64,000 bases of DNA, taken from NCBI RefSeq assembly GCF_014204835.1, contig NZ_JACHMD010000001.1, positions 620,001 through 684,000 of the forward strand. The letters are read 5' to 3'. Shown piece after piece: positions 24,324 through 32,551 of this stretch; the stretch's first letter is position 1, and every line of letters starts with the position of its first letter. The position numbers and the translations under genes were made by a program. A model generated the notes under the pieces. That model was given only the letters and a program-made list of their open reading frames with translations. It was not told the DNA's origin and did not search any database. The stretch comes from Microbacterium marinum (GTDB taxonomy: Bacteria > Actinomycetota > Actinomycetes > Actinomycetales > Microbacteriaceae).

Positions 24324-25370
24324 ATGCCACCGTCCGCCGCCGACCGGCACGTCAAACAGAGCCGCCTCGGCGCAGTCCGGGAGGCACTGGATGCTGAGGC
24401 GCTGCTGCTCACCTCCCACGAGGCAATCGCCTGGTATCTGGACGGCGTCCGCACCCACGTCTCCCTCGCGGGCCCGCCCGTCGCGGCGGTGCGCGTCACT
24501 GCGGCCGGCGACGAGCTGTACGTCGCCGCGAACGAAGTCGACCGCCTGGTCGCCGAAGAACTCCTCGACACGGATGCCGCCACCGTGATCCCCGTGCCCT
24601 GGCAGACGCCGCCGGCGCTCGCCGCGGCCGCCGCGGGTGCCGCCGTTTCCGAGGCCGAGATCGCGCAGCTCATGCGGGCCGCGCGGGCCGAGCTGTTGCC
24701 CGCCGAGACCGAGCGCTACCGGCGGCTCGGGCGTGAGACGGCGGAGGTGCTGACCGATGTGGCATCCGTCCTCCTGCCCTCGTTCTCCGAGCGAGACGCC
24801 GCGGCCGCCCTCTCGGGGGCGCTGGTCGCACGCGGGATCGACCCACTCGTGGTGCTCGTCGCGGGACGCGGACGGCTCGCCCATCGGCATCCCCTCCCCA
24901 CCTCCGCACCGCTGGGGCCGCGCGCGATCCTCGTCGTCTGCGGCCGACGCCACGGGCTCATCACCAATGCGACCCGGTGGGTCGGCGATGCCGGACCCGA
25001 CGATGAGCGCATCCTCGACGTCGAGGCGGCCTACTTCGCGGCCACCGTGCCCGGGGCGCGCCTCGATGAGGTGTTCGCCGCCGGGTGCGCTGCCTACGGC
25101 GCCGCGGGGTTCGATGCCGACGAGTGGCGACGGCACCACCAGGGCGGAGCCGCGGGGTACGCGGGGCGCGACCCCCGCGCGACGGCGGAGACCGTCGACG
25201 TCGTTTCTGCGGCGCACGCCTTCGCCTGGAATCCGAGCGCGCCGGGCGCGAAGGTGGAGGACACGGTGCTCGCCACGGCGTCGGGCATCGAGGTGCTGAC
25301 CGTGGACGAGCGCTGGCCCACCATGTCCCGCGCGGGCCGTCTGCGACCGACCGCCCGCGCCTTCGGCTGA
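24324..25370 (+). CDS. M24 (Xaa-Pro aminopeptidase-like) family protein
   Basis: 348 residues; GGGAG precedes the ATG. An N-terminal creatinase-like domain (LLLTSHEAIAWYLDGVRTHV) leads into a pita-bread domain with GRRHGLITNATRWVGD, HHQGGAAGYAGRDPRAT and HAFAWNPSAPGAKVEDTVL. Some canonical dimetal ligands (the GHG.G histidine context and the usual Asp pair) are hard to find, so it may be a divergent or non-peptidase pita-bread hydrolase. Co-regulated with the uronate operon judging by its operator, which argues for a role in sugar metabolism. Confidence 0.7.
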   Translation: MPPSAADRHVKQSRLGAVREALDAEALLLTSHEAIAWYLDGVRTHVSLAGPPVAAVRVTAAGDELYVAANEVDRLVAEELLDTDAATVIPVPWQTPPALAAAAAGAAVSEAEIAQLMRAARAELLPAETERYRRLGRETAEVLTDVASVLLPSFSERDAAAALSGALVARGIDPLVVLVAGRGRLAHRHPLPTSAPLGPRAILVVCGRRHGLITNATRWVGDAGPDDERILDVEAAYFAATVPGARLDEVFAAGCAAYGAAGFDADEWRRHHQGGAAGYAGRDPRATAETVDVVSAAHAFAWNPSAPGAKVEDTVLATASGIEVLTVDERWPTMSRAGRLRPTARAFG

Positions 25371-25656
25371 GTCCGCCGTGCGGGAGTCGTCTTCGCTATG
25401 GCTCCCCAGCCACCGTCCGGCGCGGACTGCCCAGCGAGCGTCCACTGAATCGATCGCTTCCGCCATCGAGGTGAGGAAGCCGACGACGTGGCGGTGCTGA
25501 CTCGCGGTGAGCTTCGTGGTTGTGACGTACATGCGCAGGTGCATGCCTGCCAGCGTGTCCCGGGCTTCGACGTCTGCTGTGACACTGACGCGGATAGATC
25601 CACTGTGTTCGGAGTGGATAGATGCGCTGTGTTCGGATCGGACGGGTCCGAGTCGC
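25371..25656. other. Convergent intergenic gap with direct repeats and a fragmentary frame
   Basis: Between the converging M24 and CstR-like genes. Two 22-bp direct repeats, GGATAGATCCACTGTGTTCG (25,592) and its copy at 25,616 with two changes, have a 24-bp period. The minus strand from 25,544 reads MHLRMYVTTTKLTASQHRHV and on through DSVDARWAVRAG, protein-like but without ribosome site, promoter or recognisable family; it may be a relic. No terminator was seen. Confidence 0.35.
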
Positions 25657-26032
<376 letters not shown>

Positions 26033-26049
26033 TACAGATTGAGGATCAC

Positions 26050-26235
26050 ATGTGCAGAGCAACGAAGTGCCGGACCTGCGGGAAGACGACGTGGGCTGGA
26101 TGCGGACAGCATGTCGCAGCCGTCCGCAAGAGCGTGCCCGCATCGGAATGGTGCAACGGCAACCACACCCGCGGCGAGGTCCAGGCCGCGCAGTCGCAGC
26201 GTGGTGGGTTCTTCTCCCGCCTGTTCGGGAAGTGA
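26050..26235 (+). CDS. Small Cys/His-rich protein, paralogue 1
   Basis: 61 residues starting MCRATKCRTCGKTTWAGCGQ, with GAGGA five bases before the ATG. Cysteines at 2, 7, 10, 18 and 35 and histidines at 21 and 39 align exactly with the 39-residue protein at 26,621. The CxxCGK..WAGCGQH arrangement resembles a zinc knuckle or rubredoxin-like loop, but I do not recognise the family. A 22-residue tail ending GGFFSRLFGK is unique to this copy. First gene after the CstR-type operators; metal binding or persulfide carriage is inference. Confidence 0.75.
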   Translation: MCRATKCRTCGKTTWAGCGQHVAAVRKSVPASEWCNGNHTRGEVQAAQSQRGGFFSRLFGK

Positions 26236-26240
26236 CGGGC

Positions 26241-26609
26241 ATGGCAACGATCGATCTGACCGGCGAGACCTTCGGCGGTACGGTTGCGGGCGAAGGCATC
26301 GTCCTCGTGGATTTCTGGGCGGCCTGGTGCGGGCCCTGCCGCGCGTTCGCCCCCGTGTTCGAGGCCGCGTCGGAACGCCACCCCGACGTCGTTTTTTCGA
26401 AGGTCGACACCGAAGCGGAAGTTGGGCTCGCCACAGCGAACCGCATCACCTCCATTCCCACGCTCATGGTCATCCGTGACGGCGTCTTGGTTTACAAGCA
26501 GCCCGGCGCTCTCCCCGAACCTCAGCTCGAGCTTCTGATCAGCAAGGCCCGCGAACTCGACATGGACGACGTGCGCTGGCAGATCGCCGAATCGTCCACC
26601 GCCGCCTGA
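26241..26609 (+). CDS. Thioredoxin
   Basis: 122 residues with the classical active site VDFWAAWCGPC (Cys30, Cys33), cis-proline loop SIPTLMVI and DTEAEVGLATANRI. No signal peptide. It begins six bases after paralogue 1 and precedes paralogue 2 by 11 bases, so it is in the CstR-controlled operon, where it may reduce persulfides or regenerate partner thiols. The C-terminal tail ELDMDDVRWQIAESSTAA is slightly longer than E. coli TrxA. A GTG nine bases upstream is a less likely start. Confidence 0.92.
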   Translation: MATIDLTGETFGGTVAGEGIVLVDFWAAWCGPCRAFAPVFEAASERHPDVVFSKVDTEAEVGLATANRITSIPTLMVIRDGVLVYKQPGALPEPQLELLISKARELDMDDVRWQIAESSTAA

Positions 26610-26620
26610 AAGGACCCCCT

Positions 26621-26740
26621 ATGTGTGCACAGATCACCTGCTCGACCTGCGGTAAGCCCACCTGGGCCGGCTGCGGACAGCACATCGAACAAGCCCTCGC
26701 GGGCACCCCCAACGACGAGCGCTGCAGCTGCGCTCACTGA
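26621..26740 (+). CDS. Very small Cys/His-rich protein, paralogue 2
   Basis: 39 residues, starting MCAQITCSTCGKPTWAGCGQ. AAAGGA lies five bases upstream of the ATG. Residues C2, C7, C10, C18, H21, C35 and H39 coincide with paralogue 1; an extra Cys occurs at 37. Conservation of spacing in two divergent neighbours shows that it is a real gene despite its length. It lies between the thioredoxin and the persulfide dioxygenase-rhodanese fusion. Function unknown. Confidence 0.78.
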   Translation: MCAQITCSTCGKPTWAGCGQHIEQALAGTPNDERCSCAH

Positions 26741-26761
26741 CAGCGACACGAAAGCCGAACC

Positions 26762-28171
26762 ATGCTCCTCGAACGTCTCTATGACGACGACCTCGCCCAC
26801 GCCAGCTACGTCATCGGATGCCAGCGCACCGGCGAAGCGATCGTCGTCGACCCTCGCCGTGACGTGCAGGTCTACCTCGACCTCGCCGCGAGGAACGGCA
26901 TGACCATGACCGCGGTCACCGAAACCCACATTCACGCGGACTACCTCTCCGGCACCCGCGAACTCGCGGCCCGCACCGGAGCGACGGTGTACGTCTCCGG
27001 CGAAGGTGGCCCTGACTGGCAGTACGGCTCCGGGTTCCAGGACGCCACCCGGATGATGCACGGCCACCGCATTGCTATCGGGAACATCACCGTCGAGGCG
27101 GTCCACACTCCCGGGCACACCCCCGAGCACCTGTCCTTCCTCATCACCGACGGCGCCGCCTCCTCTGAGCCGGGTTACCTCCTGACCGGTGACTTCGTGT
27201 TCGTCGGTGACGTGGGGCGCCCTGACCTGCTCGACGAAGCCGCCGGCGGTGTCGACACCCGCTTCTACGGTGCGCGCGACCTGTTCGCCAGCCTCCGCGA
27301 CCGCTTGCTCACTCTGCCCGACTACGTGCAGGTGCTCCCCGCTCATGGGTCGGGGTCTGCGTGTGGCAAGGCCCTCGGCGCCGTCCCCAGCTCGACCGTC
27401 GGCTACGAACGCCGCTTCGCGTGGTGGGCGCCGTACCTCGACGCCGGTGACGAGCAGGGCTTCATCGACACGCTGCTGAAGGATCAGCCTGACGCGCACG
27501 CGTACTTTGCGCGCATGAAGCGGCAGAATCGGGTCGGCCCGGCCCTGCGCGGCCAGGTCAGCTCACTGACCGAGTACTCGGCGTCCGAGCTTCGCGCGGA
27601 CTTCGAGGGCGACCGGGTCATCGTGGTCGACACCCGCCACCACTCGCTCGTCCACGAGGGCACCGTGCCGGGCGCACTGAACGTTCCCGGTGTCACGAAG
27701 GCAGCCAGCTACGGCGCCTGGGTCTACGACCCCGAGACCGAAACCCGCCCGCTCGTGCTGCTCATCGACTCTGCGAACGCCGCAGCCCAGTTCCGGGACC
27801 ACCTCCTTCGCGTGGGCATCGACCGGGTCGACGGGTTCATCACCACCCTCGACGGTCTCCCCACGGTGCAGCCCAAGACGATCGCCCCGACCGACCTTGA
27901 CCAGGTCGACGCGGCACTCCTCCTCGACGTTCGCAACCGCACCGAGTACACCGCGGGGCACATCCCCGGTGCTAAGCAGCTCTCCGGAGGCCGAGTACTC
28001 TGGCACGCCGACGAACTGCCCGCCGGGAAGATCCTGGCCTACTGCCAGAGCGGCGTCCGCAACAGCGTCGTCGCCAGCGCGCTCCGCCGCGCCGGGCACG
28101 ACGTCATCGAACTCGAAGGCAGCTACAGCGCCTGGGTCGCCGCCACCGCGCCCCAACCCACCGCGGCCTGA
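26762..28171 (+). CDS. Persulfide dioxygenase-rhodanese fusion (CstB-like)
   Basis: 469 residues in three parts. Residues 1-250 are a metallo-beta-lactamase-fold persulfide dioxygenase with THIHADYLSG (His56, His58, Asp60), HTPGHTPEHL and TGDFVFVGDVGRPDL for mononuclear iron. Residues about 260-360 are a rhodanese-like domain without catalytic Cys (the loop reads VLLIDSANAAAQ). Residues about 370-460 are a second rhodanese with Cys428 in AYCQSGVRN. This order, including the inactive middle domain, is that of Staphylococcus CstB, which turns persulfides into thiosulfate or sulfite. Final gene of the CstR-controlled operon. Confidence 0.9.
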   Translation: MLLERLYDDDLAHASYVIGCQRTGEAIVVDPRRDVQVYLDLAARNGMTMTAVTETHIHADYLSGTRELAARTGATVYVSGEGGPDWQYGSGFQDATRMMHGHRIAIGNITVEAVHTPGHTPEHLSFLITDGAASSEPGYLLTGDFVFVGDVGRPDLLDEAAGGVDTRFYGARDLFASLRDRLLTLPDYVQVLPAHGSGSACGKALGAVPSSTVGYERRFAWWAPYLDAGDEQGFIDTLLKDQPDAHAYFARMKRQNRVGPALRGQVSSLTEYSASELRADFEGDRVIVVDTRHHSLVHEGTVPGALNVPGVTKAASYGAWVYDPETETRPLVLLIDSANAAAQFRDHLLRVGIDRVDGFITTLDGLPTVQPKTIAPTDLDQVDAALLLDVRNRTEYTAGHIPGAKQLSGGRVLWHADELPAGKILAYCQSGVRNSVVASALRRAGHDVIELEGSYSAWVAATAPQPTAA

Positions 28172-28305
28172 TCGGGCCGGAGAGCTCGAGTCAGTGAGTC
28201 CATCGTCACCGCCACGCTCACCGCCTGACCGCCCTGGCCGTCCCGCCCGCCACTGCGCCAGCGGCGCCGGCGACCGATAGTCCTCCACAACCTAGAAGGA
28301 CGCAC

Positions 28306-28467
28306 GTGCGCCGTCTCGCCCTCGCCGTGCTCGCCATCATCACCACCGGAATCTCTATCGTCCGGCCCAAAGACGTAACCCTTGCCCATGCCGGCCGACA
28401 AGGCGCGCATTCTCGGCCCGAGGGCCTCCCTATCGTCCTGCCGGTCCTGCAGGACTCTGACACCTAG
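28306..28467 (+). CDS. Possible 53-residue membrane-anchored peptide
   Basis: A GTG preceded by AGAAGGA (six-base spacing) opens MRRLALAVLAIITTGISIVR, an Arg-rich start plus hydrophobic stretch like a signal anchor, then a polar tail ending LQDSDT. It lies in the 329-bp gap after the sulfur operon and ends 33 bases before the ABC gene. Its codon usage (ATC TCT, GTA ACC) is less GC-biased than neighbours. No family recognised; it may be non-coding. Confidence 0.35.
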   Translation: MRRLALAVLAIITTGISIVRPKDVTLAHAGRQGAHSRPEGLPIVLPVLQDSDT

Positions 28468-28500
28468 TCAGGCGCACACTCCGCGACGTACGATGGACGC

Positions 28501-30276
28501 GTGGTGAGGAAAACGCTTTCCCGAATCTCGGAGCTGATCGACGGAGCGCATCCGACGCGGTCGGTCCTCCGCGTGCTCGCGCGCCGACCCGGCCGCCTCG
28601 CGGTCGCGATCCTCGCCTTCGCGTTCAAAGAGATCCCCCTCTGGTTCCTGCCGGTCATCACGGCGGCGATCATCGACATCGTCGCCGAGCGGGGAGACGT
28701 GACCGCCGTGATCTGGTGGTTCGCGCTCGCCGCCGCGCTCCTCCTCCAGAACTACCCGAACCACATCCTCTACACCCGCAGCTTCATGACGGTCGTCCGC
28801 GACACCGGCGCCGACCTGCGCAACGGGCTCGCCGAACGACTGCAGAGCCTGTCGATCGGCTACCACACGCGGATGAGCTCCTCGATCGTGCAGACCAAGG
28901 TCGTCCGCGACGTCGAGAACGTCGAGCTCATGCTCCAGCAGGTCACCCACCCCCTCCTCTCGGCCACCATGGTCATGGTCGGGGCCATCGCGATGACCGC
29001 GATCGCGGTGCCGCAGTTCCTGCCCGTCTACGCCCTGGCCGTGCCGATCGCCATCGGCATCCGCTACGGCATGCGCAACCGCTCGCGCGAGCGCAACGAG
29101 CTGTTCCGACGCGAGGTCGAGACCCTCTCGGCCCGCGTCGGCGAGATGGCGTCGCTCATCCCCGTGACGCGGGCGCACGGACTCGAGCAGACCGCCGTCA
29201 CCCGGGTCGCGAACGGCGCCGACGGCGTCCGGCGTGCAGGACTGCACCTCGACATGCTCAACGGCCACGTCGCCTCGATCTCGTGGGTCGCGATGCAGCT
29301 TCTCGGTGTCGGCTGCCTGGTCTTGGCCGCGGTCTTCTCGCTCACCGGCATCCTGCCGATCACCCCCGGCGAAGTGGTGCTGCTGTCGACCTACTTCACG
29401 CTGCTGACGCAGGGGCTCACCCAGCTGCTCATGCTGATCCCCGTCGGTGCCCGCGGCCTCGAGTCGGTGCGGTCGATCGCCGAGGTGCTGCAGGAGCCCG
29501 ACCTGGAGCAGAACGAGGGCAAGGAGCGGGTGGATGCCGTGACCGGCACGCTCTCGCTCGAGGGCGCCTCGCACCGGTACCCGGGCTCCGACGACGACGC
29601 GCTGCACCGCATCGACCTCGAGATCCCCGCGGGGACGACCGTCGCCTTCGTCGGATCCTCGGGATCGGGCAAGTCGACGCTCCTGAACCTCGTGCTCGGC
29701 TTCCTGCGCCCGAGTTCGGGGCGGATGCTGATCGACGGTCGCGACATGCAGGCGCTCGATCTGCGCACGGTGCGCCGGTTCGTGTCGGTGGTGCCACAGG
29801 AGTCCGTGCTGTTCGAGGGCACCATCCGCGACAACGTCGCCTACGGTCTCGGCGAGATCGACGGTTCCCGCATCGAGCGGGCCCTCCGCGATGCGAACGC
29901 GTGGGAGTTCGTGCGCGACCAGCCGCACGGATGGGACACCGTCGTCGGCGAACGCGGCGCTCGCCTCTCGGGAGGGCAGCGGCAGCGTCTCGCGATCGCC
30001 CGCGCCCTGGTGCGCGACCCGCGCATCCTGCTGCTCGACGAGGCGACCAGCGCGCTCGATCCCGAGTCGGAAGAGCTCGTGAAAGACGCGCTCGGCCGCC
30101 TCATGTCGGGGCGCACCACACTCGTCGTGGCGCACCGGCTCTCGACGGTCCGCCAGGCGGACACCATCGTCGTGCTCGAACGCGGCCGTATCGTCGAACA
30201 GGGCTCGCACGACGAGCTCCTCGCCCTCGGCGGGCGCTACGCCCAGCTGCATCTCACTCAGGCGGGACTGTCATGA
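28501..30276 (+). CDS. ABC exporter-type transporter, fused membrane and ATPase domains
   Basis: 591 residues. The N-terminal half has about six membrane helices (AILAFAFKEIPLWFLPVIT, VIWWFALAAALLLQNY and others). The ATPase has Walker A GSSGSGKS (385-392), LSGGQRQRLAIARAL, Walker B ILLLDEATSALD and switch His in AHRLST. It is a half-transporter that should dimerise. TACGAT six bases before the GTG suggests leaderless initiation. The regulon operator GGAAAACGCTTTCC lies inside codons 3-7. It overlaps the Gfo/Idh frame, so it probably serves the same carbohydrate pathway; the substrate is unknown. Confidence 0.88.
   Translation: MVRKTLSRISELIDGAHPTRSVLRVLARRPGRLAVAILAFAFKEIPLWFLPVITAAIIDIVAERGDVTAVIWWFALAAALLLQNYPNHILYTRSFMTVVRDTGADLRNGLAERLQSLSIGYHTRMSSSIVQTKVVRDVENVELMLQQVTHPLLSATMVMVGAIAMTAIAVPQFLPVYALAVPIAIGIRYGMRNRSRERNELFRREVETLSARVGEMASLIPVTRAHGLEQTAVTRVANGADGVRRAGLHLDMLNGHVASISWVAMQLLGVGCLVLAAVFSLTGILPITPGEVVLLSTYFTLLTQGLTQLLMLIPVGARGLESVRSIAEVLQEPDLEQNEGKERVDAVTGTLSLEGASHRYPGSDDDALHRIDLEIPAGTTVAFVGSSGSGKSTLLNLVLGFLRPSSGRMLIDGRDMQALDLRTVRRFVSVVPQESVLFEGTIRDNVAYGLGEIDGSRIERALRDANAWEFVRDQPHGWDTVVGERGARLSGGQRQRLAIARALVRDPRILLLDEATSALDPESEELVKDALGRLMSGRTTLVVAHRLSTVRQADTIVVLERGRIVEQGSHDELLALGGRYAQLHLTQAGLS
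28508..28521. promoter_or_regulatory. Operator GGAAAACGCTTTCC inside the ABC gene (regulon site 4)
   Basis: Two mismatches from the perfect palindrome (one A and one T would restore symmetry). It starts seven bases after the GTG, downstream of the -10 TACGAT (28,489-28,494), so the same bases serve as operator and as codons for the N-terminus. Confidence 0.6.
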
Positions 30277-30299
30277 CCGCCGCGCAGGAAGGTACCCCG

Positions 30300-31400
30300 A
30301 TGCCCTCGTCCCTCCGCATCGCGATCGTCGGCACCGGCGGCGTCGCCGAGCTGCACGCCGCGGCGGTCGCCGCTCACCCGCACGCCGAGCTCGTCGCGGT
30401 CACCGACCACACCCGTGCCAAGGCGGAGGACTTCGCCGCCCGATGGGGCGAGCCCGCCGTCTACGACGACCTCGACGCTCTGCTCGCGGCGGAGCATCCC
30501 GACGTCGTCCTCATCTGCACCCCGCCGGCTGCGCACCCCGCGCAGACGATCGCGAGCGTGGCCGCGGGCGCGCACGTCGTGGTCGAAAAGCCCCCCGCAC
30601 CCTCGCTCGCGGAGCTCGACACGATGCGTGCCGCGGCCACCGCAGCGGACCGGCGACTCGCCGTCGTGTTCCAGCAGCGCACCGGCACCGCCGCCGCGCA
30701 CGTTCGCGGGCTCCTCCAGTCGGGAGAACTCGGCCGACCGCTGCTGGCCGACTGCCGCACGCTCTGGTTCCGAGGCGAGGACTACTTCGCCGTCGACTGG
30801 CGCGGAACGTGGGCCACCGAAGGCGGCGGCACGACGCTCGGCCACGGCATCCATCAACTCGACCTGCTCGCCTATCTCCTGGGTGATTGGGCGAGCGTCC
30901 AGGGGCGGCTGTGGCGTCTCGACCGCGAGACCGAGACCGAGGACGCATCGACGGCGACGGTCACCTTTGCGAACGGCGTCGTCGCGCAGGTGCTCACGAG
31001 CGCGGTGTCGCCCCGGCAGACCAGCTCCATCCGCATCGACACGCAGCGGGCGACGATCACCGTCGACCATCTCTACGGCCACGGACACGAGAACTGGTCG
31101 ATCACGCCGGCGCCCGGCTTCGAGGCTGCCGCTGAGGGGTGGGCGTTCCCCGAGGCTGAGGAGCGCAGCGACCACGGACCGCTCCTGCGGGACGTGTTCG
31201 ACGCGATCCTCTCGGGCGCTCCGCTGCCGTCGACCGCCGACGAGCCGGCGCGCTCGTTCGAGCTCGTCAGTGCGATCTACGCGTCCGCCGCCGCCGATGG
31301 TGCTGTCGTCACGCCGGCCGACCTCGCCGTGCACCCCACCCACCGTGCGGGGCTGCGCAGCACCGTCGCTGAGATGCGTCCGGCGGAGGAGCGGGCGTGA
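30300..31400 (+). CDS. Gfo/Idh/MocA-family oxidoreductase
   Basis: 366 residues from ATG 30,300, which has AGGAAGG six bases upstream; an earlier ATG at 30,273 overlaps the ABC stop and is the alternative. Rossmann motif IAIVGTGGVAELHAAAVAAH, EKP motif in HVVVEKPPAPS, and a C-terminal domain with EGGGTTLGHGIHQLDLLAYLL carrying the conserved active-site His. NAD(P)-dependent sugar oxidation is the family role. It is coupled to the GH43-like gene through a GTGA overlap. Confidence 0.86.
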   Translation: MPSSLRIAIVGTGGVAELHAAAVAAHPHAELVAVTDHTRAKAEDFAARWGEPAVYDDLDALLAAEHPDVVLICTPPAAHPAQTIASVAAGAHVVVEKPPAPSLAELDTMRAAATAADRRLAVVFQQRTGTAAAHVRGLLQSGELGRPLLADCRTLWFRGEDYFAVDWRGTWATEGGGTTLGHGIHQLDLLAYLLGDWASVQGRLWRLDRETETEDASTATVTFANGVVAQVLTSAVSPRQTSSIRIDTQRATITVDHLYGHGHENWSITPAPGFEAAAEGWAFPEAEERSDHGPLLRDVFDAILSGAPLPSTADEPARSFELVSAIYASAAADGAVVTPADLAVHPTHRAGLRSTVAEMRPAEERA

Positions 31401-32332
31401 CCCTCGCCGAGCTCTACCGCGACCCGATCTACGACGGCGCGACCGACCCGACGGTCGTCATCGACGACGGCACCTGGTGGATGTTCTACACGCAGCGGCG
31501 GGCGACGCACCCCGATCCCGGACCCGGCGTCGCCTGGGTCCACGGCAGTCGGATCGGGGTGGCCCGCTCGGCCGACGGTGTCGCCTGGGACCACGCGGGA
31601 ACCCTCGAGCCGCAGCCGGACGGTTCCCTCCGACGGGATGCCGCGGGCCCGGCATCCATCGTCGATCGCACGCACTGGGCCCCCGAGGTCATCAGCGACG
31701 GGGTCGGGTGGCGCATGTACCTGACCGAGATCGAGGGGATCCCCGACCGCTGGCCCGGATACGCCCGGCACATCGTGGAGTACCGGTCTGCGGATCTGCG
31801 GGAGTGGCACCGGGAGGGCGCTCTCGAGCTCGACAGCGACCGGGTGATCGACGCGGCCGTCGCGAAGGTCGCCGACGGCAGATGGCGGCTCTGGTATAAG
31901 GACGAGGCGGCCGACTCGGTGACGAAGGTGGCGGTCTCGGACGACCTCGCGCAGTGGCGCTCCGACGGGACTGCGATCGCCGGGCGCGCGCACGAGGGCC
32001 CGTTCGTCTTCGAGCTCTCGGGCTGGTGGTGGATGATCGTCGACGAGTGGCGGGGGATGGCCGTGCATCGTTCGCGCGACGGCGTGGCATGGGAGCGGCA
32101 GGGCGACGCCGACACCGTGATCCTCGGTGCGGGGGAGGTGCCCGGTCCGGGCTTCGGTCACCATGGCGCCGCCGTCCGGCACGGCGATGACCTGTGGTTC
32201 TACTTCTTCGGCCACCCCGCCGCCGCCTACGTCCCCGATGTGGATGCCGAGACGGTCGATGACCGCCGATGCGCGGTCTACCGGGTGCTCCTCCGCGTCG
32301 TGGGTGACGTTCTGGTGACATCTGAGCGCTGA
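31397..32332 (+). CDS. GH43-like five-bladed beta-propeller glycosidase
   Basis: 311 residues, no signal peptide. Propeller signatures include DPIYDGATDPTVVIDDGTWW with the blade I Asp, HWAPEVISDGVGWRMYL, VIDAAVAKVADGRWRLWYKDE with a central Asp, and HEGPFVFELSGWWWMIVDEW with Glu where the general acid lies. Clan GH-F enzymes remove arabinose, xylose or galactose from side chains, which suits the locus. GTG start overlaps the previous stop by 4 nt. Exact family and substrate are uncertain. Confidence 0.75.
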   Translation: MTLAELYRDPIYDGATDPTVVIDDGTWWMFYTQRRATHPDPGPGVAWVHGSRIGVARSADGVAWDHAGTLEPQPDGSLRRDAAGPASIVDRTHWAPEVISDGVGWRMYLTEIEGIPDRWPGYARHIVEYRSADLREWHREGALELDSDRVIDAAVAKVADGRWRLWYKDEAADSVTKVAVSDDLAQWRSDGTAIAGRAHEGPFVFELSGWWWMIVDEWRGMAVHRSRDGVAWERQGDADTVILGAGEVPGPGFGHHGAAVRHGDDLWFYFFGHPAAAYVPDVDAETVDDRRCAVYRVLLRVVGDVLVTSER

Positions 32333-32389
32333 CCGGGCGCCTTCGTTAGCATGAGGGTTGTTACCGGTCCCATCCCCGGTGCTCCGGAA

Positions 32390-32458
32390 GGAAATCGCTT
32401 TCCGAAATGTCTTGCCAAACGATTCCACGCGTAGTACCGTCGCTGGCAAGCGCTTTCC
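32390..32458 (+). promoter_or_regulatory. Promoter flanked by two regulon operators (site 5a/5b)
   Basis: GGAAATCGCTTTCC (32,390-32,403) lies upstream of a -35 TTGCCA (32,412-32,417); TACCGT (32,435-32,440) follows at 17 bases; GGCAAGCGCTTTCC (32,445-32,458) covers the start point. Two operators 55 bases apart on either side of one promoter could allow DNA looping by a tetrameric LacI protein. ACGATTCC in the spacer recalls the rhamnose site, and TGTTACCGG at about 32,360 recalls half an arabinose operator. Confidence 0.7.
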
Positions 32459-32551
32459 CGAGTTCCCACTCGACAGCACCGAGAGCGCACCGCACACACG
32501 GACCAGGACGTCCGGAGCACTCGGAACACGGACGTTCAAGAGAGGACAAGG

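Noticed and set aside
26941..27499. Antisense frames opposite the CstB-like gene
   Set aside because: No ribosome sites or motifs; the plus-strand protein has all catalytic residues.
32333..32551. 218-bp leader before the solute-binding-protein gene considered as a riboswitch
   Set aside because: The predicted transcription start at about 32,447 leaves a leader of only about 105 bases with no recognisable aptamer; the conserved features are DNA operators.
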